DNA of 64,000 nt, taken from assembly GCF_004358665.1 (NCBI RefSeq), contig NZ_SMZR01000004.1:1-64000 (forward strand), read 5' to 3'. The stretch's first letter is position 1. Each line of letters starts with the position of its first letter. Source of the DNA: Jeotgalibacillus sp. S-D1 (GTDB lineage Bacteria > Bacillota > Bacilli > Bacillales > Jeotgalibacillaceae). The notes beneath the pieces are model-generated. The model searched no databases. It was not told the DNA's origin and saw only the letters and a list, made by a program, of their open reading frames with translations. Of this stretch, positions 58,734 through 64,000 are shown piece after piece. Both the position numbers and the translations under genes were made by a program.

Positions 58734-59752
58734 TGGGTTATATAAAAGAACGAAGAAGCTGGATTGCTGCGTTTTTTGTGTTTATGCTGCTTGCTAATAT
58801 CTTATTTTGGCTGGATGGCGGGTTGACTTTGGCAGAGGAGCCGGTTGTTTATTTTAATGGTCTTTTCACATTTCTTTTTTTCTTCTTCTTTATTTGGCGA
58901 TACAAGCGTGAAACGGTGTATTTGCGGGAGATTCAATTAATGGCAGAAGAACCATTTACTGCGTGGGAAGAAGTCCTGCCTGAAGCACATTCACCACATC
59001 AGGAGATCATGAATAACACAATCCTGCAGGCGATTGATTCTTCTAGAGAAGCTGCAGCTGATCTGCAGAAACGATATGTATTAAAAACCAGTGATATTGA
59101 ATCCTGGGTTCATGAAATGAAAACCCCCTTGACTGCAATGAAGTTGCAGCTTGAGCCTTACACAGACGATGTACGCTTTCAAAAACTTGAAAGGGAATGG
59201 ACCAGATTGTACTTTTTGCTTGAACAGCAATTGTATTTATCCCGTTTGCCTTCTATTGAACATGACACGGTGATGGAGAAAACAACGATAAGAAATCTTA
59301 TCTATCCTGAAATTAAGTCGTTTTTATCCATATGCCGGGAGCGGGGCATCGGGTTTGAGATTGAGGGGCAGGATCTGGAAGTGACAACTGATGTAAAATG
59401 GGGGCGATTTATTTTCAGGCAGCTGTTATCGAATGCGATTAAATATAGTCCCAATGATGTTGAGGTTTATATAAAGGCAGGACATGATGGCCAGGGACTT
59501 GCCCTTGAAGTCACGGATACCGGATGCGGGATTGATGCTCATGATCTGCCGAGAGTGTTTGAAAAGGGCTATACCGGCCAGGCCGGCCGTCTTCAGCAGG
59601 CAGCTACCGGTCTTGGTTTGTATTTGGCAAAGAGCGCATCCGAGCAGCTTCAGATTACATTAACGCTTGACTCAGATCCTGGAAGCGGTACTACAGCAAG
59701 AATTCGATTTTCACAACCGGGTACCTATCAGGCACCTCTGCATTCAATATGA
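58730..59752 (+). CDS. bceS: BceS-like sensor histidine kinase
   Basis: 340 residues. Two membrane helices with hardly any extracellular loop (SWIAAFFVFMLLANILFWL; LFTFLFFFFFIWRY), typical of intramembrane-sensing kinases that rely on the ABC permease for detection. H128 lies in SWVHEMKTPLTAMKL. N-box (LLSNAIKYSPNDV), G1 (VTDTGCGI) and G2 (ATGLGLYLAK) follow. Starts in ATGA overlap with bceR. Clearly one operon. Confidence 0.92.
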   Translation: MMGYIKERRSWIAAFFVFMLLANILFWLDGGLTLAEEPVVYFNGLFTFLFFFFFIWRYKRETVYLREIQLMAEEPFTAWEEVLPEAHSPHQEIMNNTILQAIDSSREAAADLQKRYVLKTSDIESWVHEMKTPLTAMKLQLEPYTDDVRFQKLEREWTRLYFLLEQQLYLSRLPSIEHDTVMEKTTIRNLIYPEIKSFLSICRERGIGFEIEGQDLEVTTDVKWGRFIFRQLLSNAIKYSPNDVEVYIKAGHDGQGLALEVTDTGCGIDAHDLPRVFEKGYTGQAGRLQQAATGLGLYLAKSASEQLQITLTLDSDPGSGTTARIRFSQPGTYQAPLHSI

Positions 59753-59763
59753 CAAAAATGTCA
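59750..59763. promoter_or_regulatory. Candidate BceR binding site upstream of bceAB
   Basis: TGACA-AAAA-TGTCA is an exact inverted repeat at the very end of bceS, about 95 bp before the ABC ATPase gene. Position and symmetry fit a response-regulator site that drives bceAB separately; a further TTGTCA lies near 59777. Confidence 0.55.
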
Positions 59764-59856
59764 CATTCCACTTGTGCATTGTCAGCTTAATCGAACGATT
59801 ATAACCTCTGCATTCCGTATGATACAGGTAAGGAAAAACAAATGGAGGGAAAAATC

Positions 59857-60645
59857 ATGGCAGAAACAACATCAACAAATCATCCACTGCTTGTAGCAAA
59901 GGATGTCAGAAAGGTATTTGGTACACGCAAGCGTACCACTGAAGTATTAAAGGGTCTTGATTTAACAGTTGGTGCAGGGGAGTTTGTCGGAATCATGGGC
60001 GCATCAGGTGCCGGAAAAACCACTTTTATGAATGTACTGGCTACTATTGACAGACCAACATCAGGTTCGATTATGATCGATGGCCAGGATATTATCACGA
60101 TGAAAGATAAGCCTTTGTCCGCATTCCGCCGAGAATCACTCGGGTTTATATTTCAGGATTATAATCTGCTTGACACACTTACCGCAAAGGAAAATATTTT
60201 ACTGCCGCTGTCACTAGGAAATTCACCCAAAAAAGTGATTGAACAGACGTATAACCAGCTTGTGCAGACACTTGATATTCAAGAAATGGGTGACCAGTAT
60301 CCACACGAGCTGTCGGGAGGACAAAAACAGCGTGTATCAGCTGCCAGAGCCCTGATTCACCAGCCCAAAATGCTGTTTGCAGACGAACCGACAGGCGCAC
60401 TTGATTCAAAGTCTGCAGCCATGCTGCTCGGTAAAATGGAAGAGCTGAACCGTACCCAGGGTGTCACGATTATGATGGTCACACATGACCCATTGGCCTC
60501 AAGCTATTGCAACCGCGTTGTATTTTTAAAGGATGGCAAGCTGTATACAGAACTTTACCGCGGCAAACGTACACGCCAGGAATTTTTTAATGACATCCTG
60601 AATGTACAGGCTGTACTAGGGGGAGAAGCATATGCGGCTCACTGA
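59857..60645 (+). CDS. bceA: BceA-like ABC transporter ATP-binding protein
   Basis: 262 residues. Walker A (GIMGASGAGKTTFM), Q-loop (IFQDYNLLDTLTA), signature LSGGQKQRV and Walker B (MLFADEPTGALDS) are all present. It powers the peptide-resistance transporter. The longer frame starts at 59842, but GGAGG is nine bases before ATG 59857. Its stop overlaps the permease start by 14 bases. Confidence 0.94.
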   Translation: MAETTSTNHPLLVAKDVRKVFGTRKRTTEVLKGLDLTVGAGEFVGIMGASGAGKTTFMNVLATIDRPTSGSIMIDGQDIITMKDKPLSAFRRESLGFIFQDYNLLDTLTAKENILLPLSLGNSPKKVIEQTYNQLVQTLDIQEMGDQYPHELSGGQKQRVSAARALIHQPKMLFADEPTGALDSKSAAMLLGKMEELNRTQGVTIMMVTHDPLASSYCNRVVFLKDGKLYTELYRGKRTRQEFFNDILNVQAVLGGEAYAAH

Positions 60646-62527
60646 GCTTGTTCGTCGTAATATGATTAAGAATATGAAGCAGTATTATTTGTACTTTTTC
60701 TCCCTCATTTTTAGTGTGATGCTTTATTTCATTTTCTCAACCATACAATATGATGATTCAATCGGACAGGCGATTCAATCTTCCAGTTCCGTCAGCACTG
60801 CTTTTTTGGTTGGGGTTATTTTTCTGGCAGTTATTATGCTGGTATTTGTCCTGTATGCCAAGGCGTTATTTTATAAAAGGCGCGGCCGCGAAATAGGACT
60901 GTATCAGCTGATCGGGCTGTCCAAGTGGCAGGTGGCTAAAATGCTTATTATTGAGAACTTGTTTTTGCTTGCAGGTGCCACTTTAATTGGAATAGCGCTT
61001 GGACTAGTTTTTGCCCGCATCTTCCTGCTGCTGTTTATGAAGGTGCTGCAGCTGAATGCTGAAATTTCCTTGGAGTTCTCAGGAGAAGCAATACTGCAGA
61101 CCGGTGTGCTGTTTTTATCAATTCTGACTCTCACAACCATTCAGACCATTTTAGTCATCCAAAAGCATTCACTGGTGGAGCTTTTCAGGTCGAAGGAGCA
61201 GGGGGAAGGCATTCAGGAGGAACGTCCTAAAAGACAGGCGATTATGGCCGGTTTAGGTGTGCTGTTCATTGGATTTGGGTACTGGTTATCAGGAAATATG
61301 ATGAATGCTTTTTTATTTTTTAATATGCTTGCTGTGTTATTCTTCACTATTTTTGGGACATTTTTATTGTTTCGTGTCACGATCAGCTGGCTGATGGAAC
61401 GAATTCGCAAACGGGCTGACGGCCATCTGTCGTTTAAAAATGCGCTTTCCATCGCACCGATGATTCACCGCATGAAAAGCAACGCCAAGCTGTTTACCCT
61501 GATTACCACCCTTTCTGCCATTACGCTGACACTGACAACTGGTGCTTATTCCCTTTATTATTCCACAGCAGAAGAATCCCGCGGGATGTATCCTCATGAC
61601 TTTATGTTTACGCAAAGTGATGCTGAGCAAGCGGAGAGCTTCACTGCACTGCTTGAGGATAAAGAAATCGGCTTTAAGGCTGCGGAAATAGAAACGGTAA
61701 ATAAAGAGATCACGATGGAAGGCTTTGACCAGGGATTTGGAATTGAAACTGAGGCCCAGCCAACGACTTTTGCACCGTTCAGTCAGCTCCAAAAGGCAGG
61801 TATAAACGTCAAAGCGGAAGCTGGGGAAGGAATATACTACGGGACATTGGGTCCTGAGGTAAACGTAGAAAATGCTGTTATTACTGCTGATGATCAGAAA
61901 GTTTCACTGATCGACGCGAAAAATATGTATGCATTGAATATTGACACGAATTATTCGGTTACGGCCGTGGATGACCGCACGTTTCGTTCCCTGCAGGAGA
62001 CGGCTGAAACAGAAACGTATACGACCGTGAACGTGTCAGATGAAGAGGAACGGGAACTGGCAAATGAACTGTATCATTCTGTTTTTTCAAATGTGGATGG
62101 AGACGACCTAGCCACTTACGTGGACCGTTTTAAACAATCGCTTGAATCCGCAGGAATGCTTATCTTTATTTCCGGTTTTCTCGGCACCGTCTTTCTAGCT
62201 GCAACTGGAAGTATTTTGTACTTTAAGCAAATGACTGAAGTGGAAGAGGAGAAATCCAGCTACCGCACACTTCGCCAGCTGGGTTTTACAGTGGAAAATA
62301 TGGTAAGCGGAATTGGCCGCAAGCAGCTTTTGTTTTTCCTGCTGCCTCTCGCGATCGGACTGCTGCATTGCTACTTTGCTATTCAGTCAATCGATTTTCT
62401 GTTCCGCACCAGCATCGTCGTACCGGTTGTCATTTCAATATCGGTTTACACATTAATCTATGTATTTTTCTATGTGCTCAGCCTGACGAACTCTCGAAAA
62501 GAGGTCAGGGCAGTGCTGGGGAAATAA
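60632..62527 (+). CDS. bceB: BceB-like ABC transporter permease
   Basis: 631 residues, BceB/FtsX-like with about ten membrane helices: helix 1 (MKQYYLYFFSLIFSVMLYFIF), the FtsX-type cluster (FYKRRGREIGLYQLIGLSKWQVAKMLIIENLFLLAG), and a large extracellular loop of about 200 residues (roughly 305-505) that binds peptide antibiotics and contacts BceS. Length is close to the usual BceB (about 645). Module is the bacitracin/lantibiotic sensing type; the actual peptide specificity is unknown. Confidence 0.92.
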   Translation: MRLTELVRRNMIKNMKQYYLYFFSLIFSVMLYFIFSTIQYDDSIGQAIQSSSSVSTAFLVGVIFLAVIMLVFVLYAKALFYKRRGREIGLYQLIGLSKWQVAKMLIIENLFLLAGATLIGIALGLVFARIFLLLFMKVLQLNAEISLEFSGEAILQTGVLFLSILTLTTIQTILVIQKHSLVELFRSKEQGEGIQEERPKRQAIMAGLGVLFIGFGYWLSGNMMNAFLFFNMLAVLFFTIFGTFLLFRVTISWLMERIRKRADGHLSFKNALSIAPMIHRMKSNAKLFTLITTLSAITLTLTTGAYSLYYSTAEESRGMYPHDFMFTQSDAEQAESFTALLEDKEIGFKAAEIETVNKEITMEGFDQGFGIETEAQPTTFAPFSQLQKAGINVKAEAGEGIYYGTLGPEVNVENAVITADDQKVSLIDAKNMYALNIDTNYSVTAVDDRTFRSLQETAETETYTTVNVSDEEERELANELYHSVFSNVDGDDLATYVDRFKQSLESAGMLIFISGFLGTVFLAATGSILYFKQMTEVEEEKSSYRTLRQLGFTVENMVSGIGRKQLLFFLLPLAIGLLHCYFAIQSIDFLFRTSIVVPVVISISVYTLIYVFFYVLSLTNSRKEVRAVLGK

Positions 62528-62532
62528 GAGGA

Positions 62533-62558
62533 GGCTGCACAGCTGTGCAGCCCTTTTT
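62533..62558 (+). terminator. Terminator of bceAB
   Basis: GGCTGCACAGCTGTGCAGCC is a perfect 20-bp palindrome followed by CTTTTT. Confidence 0.92.
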
Positions 62559-62586
62559 AATGAAATGTATTAAATAATGAAATGTA

Positions 62587-63342
62587 TTAAATTTCGTTAT
62601 GATCGCTGTATGGTTCTTTTTCAGCAGAAGGAAGATCACCAAAAATCGTCATGATTCCTTCTTCATCCAGCGCCTCTTCATACCGCTCATGCTGTTTGTT
62701 TGGATAGACCGTAATCATTTTCCCTTCAATATCGACACCGATAAAGTTCTCATAATCCTCCACATAGCCATGATTTTCATCCCACTCAGAGTAGTTGTTT
62801 TCAAATTCAGATGGCGGACTTTCATTATCCGATGGCGAATCGGAGCTGCCAAAACGTGCAACATCCTGCCAGGAGTCCTCGGCGTCATAACTGACATTTT
62901 CATTTTTGTTATCCAGATCAAATTGGCCAAAGGGCGGGGTGAGAGCTTGTTCCTCAATCGGCCTGCTTCGTGAGACGGATGTATCCGGCGTATGATCGAT
63001 GCAGTAGCGGGCTGTTGGTAGCGCCTCCAGGCGTTCGAATGGGATATCTTCATCGCATTTTGCACATATTCCGTACATTCCAACCTTCATTGCTTCCAAG
63101 GCAACTTTTATGTCCTGAAGCTCAAAATTTTTGTGCTCATTTAAAGCAAGATCTTTTTCACGTTCATATAACTCCGATCCCATGTCTCCCGGATGATTAT
63201 CGTAAGAAGATAGTTCACTTACCGCATCTTTGTGGCTTTGTTTCAGGTCGAAATGTTCATGATGTTCCAGTTGGTCTTCCAATTCCTTTTTTCGTGCCAT
63301 TAACTGTGAACGAAATGATGCCAGTTGCTGGGTATTTAGCAT
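62587..63342 (-). CDS. yteA: yteA family sporulation protein (TraR/DksA-type zinc finger)
   Basis: About 251 residues. N-terminal coiled coil (LASFRSQLMARKKELEDQLEHH) and DksA-like zinc finger (CAKCDEDIPFERLEALPTARYC) span residues 1-125. An acidic C-terminal region follows (DNESPPSEFENNYSEWDENHGYVEDYE) that is usual for YteA proteins. These are expressed in sporulating Bacillus with unknown exact role. The start at 63351 abuts AAAGG; ATG 63342 has nine bases of spacing. Confidence 0.85.
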   Translation of the reverse strand: MLNTQQLASFRSQLMARKKELEDQLEHHEHFDLKQSHKDAVSELSSYDNHPGDMGSELYEREKDLALNEHKNFELQDIKVALEAMKVGMYGICAKCDEDIPFERLEALPTARYCIDHTPDTSVSRSRPIEEQALTPPFGQFDLDNKNENVSYDAEDSWQDVARFGSSDSPSDNESPPSEFENNYSEWDENHGYVEDYENFIGVDIEGKMITVYPNKQHERYEEALDEEGIMTIFGDLPSAEKEPYSDHNEI

Positions 63343-63458
63343 ATGAATCATCCTTTGCTGCTTAGTTGTTTCCTTTTTAGACTTTCCTAAAGGTGATTTT
63401 TTACAACAGGAATTTGTTTTGCGAGGGGAATTTGGGCTTGCTCAATAAAGCGTGAATT

Positions 63459-63569
63459 GTAGAACGATTAGCTTGAAATGTAGAATCTTTGCATTTGACT
63501 GTAGAACAATCCCTGCGAGATGTAGAATTTGAGCATTGAATGGTAGAAACTTCGATCTGAACTGTAAAA
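63459..63569 (-). repeat. 21-bp-period intergenic array F (TTCTAC core on minus strand)
   Basis: GTAGAA (TTCTAC on the minus strand) begins at 63459, 63480, 63501, 63522 and 63543, and GTAAAA at 63564, exactly 21 bp apart. The minus-strand core points away from the terminator at 63588-63620 that ends the YhgE-like gene, and the array begins 20 bp after it. Same family as arrays B and C, 45 kb away, in the opposite orientation. Confidence 0.88.
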
Positions 63570-63587
63570 GTTCGCTTTTTACAGAAC

Positions 63588-63620
63588 AAAAAACTGTGCC
63601 CCGTTTAAGGGACACAGTTA
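63588..63620 (-). terminator. Terminator of the YhgE-like gene
   Basis: On the minus strand AACTGTG-CCC pairs with GGG-CACAGTT around TTAAAC, followed by TTTTTT. Confidence 0.85.
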
Positions 63621-63622
63621 AA

Positions 63623-64000
63623 TTAGTTTATTTCTGCACCGAGGTCGCTGCTTTTCTTATGCTTGATTACAAAATAAGCAGTTGTTAAAGCCATGAATAC
63701 AGCTGTATACGTAAGCAGGATGGCAATATTGCTCCACATGAACTGCACATCACCGCTTGAGATAACCGATTTAAAAGCCTGAACCGTGTACGTCATCGGC
63801 AATAGGGCGTTGATCGGCTGCAGCAGATTAGGAATCAGTTCGACTGGGAATGTTCCTGCACTGGTTGTTAATTGTAAAATAAGAATAAGAATTGCAACGA
63901 AACGTCCTGGGTCACCAAAGACCGTTACTAAAAATTGAATAAGGGTCATAAACGTTATACTTGTGACGATCGATACCAGGATAAAATAAGGGACGCTGGT
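63623..64000 (-). CDS. YhgE/Pip family membrane protein, C-terminal part (cut by window edge)
   Basis: The frame is open to the right end of the window, so at least 125 C-terminal residues are visible and the gene begins outside. The sequence has three to four helices with the typical YhgE/Pip (ABC-2-like) ending: FPVELIPNLLQPINALLPMTYTVQAFKSVISSG, then LLTYTAVFMALTTAYFVIKH. These long membrane proteins are linked to type VII secretion or phage infection (Pip) and are often of unknown function. The ATG at 63949 is internal. Confidence 0.82.
   Translation of the reverse strand, partial: TSVPYFILVSIVTSITFMTLIQFLVTVFGDPGRFVAILILILQLTTSAGTFPVELIPNLLQPINALLPMTYTVQAFKSVISSGDVQFMWSNIAILLTYTAVFMALTTAYFVIKHKKSSDLGAEIN

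Overview
The window looks like chromosomal DNA of a low-to-medium GC, endospore-forming Bacillaceae species. The evidence is strong GGAGG-type ribosome binding sites, intrinsic terminators, a yteA-family sporulation zinc-finger protein, a KinB-like sensor kinase, a BirA operator in front of bioB, CcpA-type (cre) sites and a BceRS-BceAB module. I cannot name the genus. No rRNA or tRNA genes, prophage, intact insertion sequence or CRISPR array was seen.

Layout. 0-11 kb: a NERD-domain protein, a YciI-like protein, an MpsC-family (DUF2294) protein, a possible small RNA, small unknowns, a secreted M28 aminopeptidase, a KinB-like kinase and PEP carboxylase (ppc). 11-18 kb: a complete reductive pyrimidine degradation operon (beta-ureidopropionase, PreT, PreA, dihydropyrimidinase, NCS1 permease) ending in a small protein with a polyglutamine tail. 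18-26 kb: a membrane protein, two secreted M14 peptidases, bioB, a MazG-like protein next to an HNH nuclease, a pentapeptide-repeat protein and a DinB-like protein. 27-33 kb: a sucrose regulon (PTS EIIBC, GH32 hydrolase, LacI repressor, GH13 alpha-glucosidase) with three identical 16-bp operators. 33-39 kb: a prolyl-4-hydroxylase-like oxygenase, a MarR/nitroreductase/monooxygenase operon, an isochorismatase-like protein and hxlBA for formaldehyde fixation. 39-46 kb: small unknowns, a second MpsC-family paralogue and a symporter/acyl-CoA ligase operon with a cre site. 46-53.5 kb: two GNATs, then a LacI-controlled carbohydrate ABC uptake and oxidation operon without its own ATPase. 53.8-64 kb: a zinc-finger membrane protein, signal peptidase I, a DUF418 protein, an ECF sigma cassette, BceRS-BceAB, YteA and a truncated YhgE-like protein.

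The most unusual feature is a set of six intergenic repeat arrays (near positions 4, 18234, 19160, 36602, 53595 and 63459). They have unrelated core motifs (AATCCGCG/ATCGAAGG; TTCTAC; TGATCGATA) but the same exact 21-bp period, which is two helical turns. Every array begins about 20-45 bp downstream of an intrinsic terminator, and the core keeps a fixed orientation relative to that terminator within each family. The few irregular gaps are 30 bp, or 72 bp (42+30). I do not recognise this as a named repeat family and consider it the best candidate for an undescribed system.

Some start sites differ from the longest open frame, because a GGAGG-type site at 5-9 bases often pointed to a downstream ATG, GTG or TTG. 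These cases are stated in the entries.
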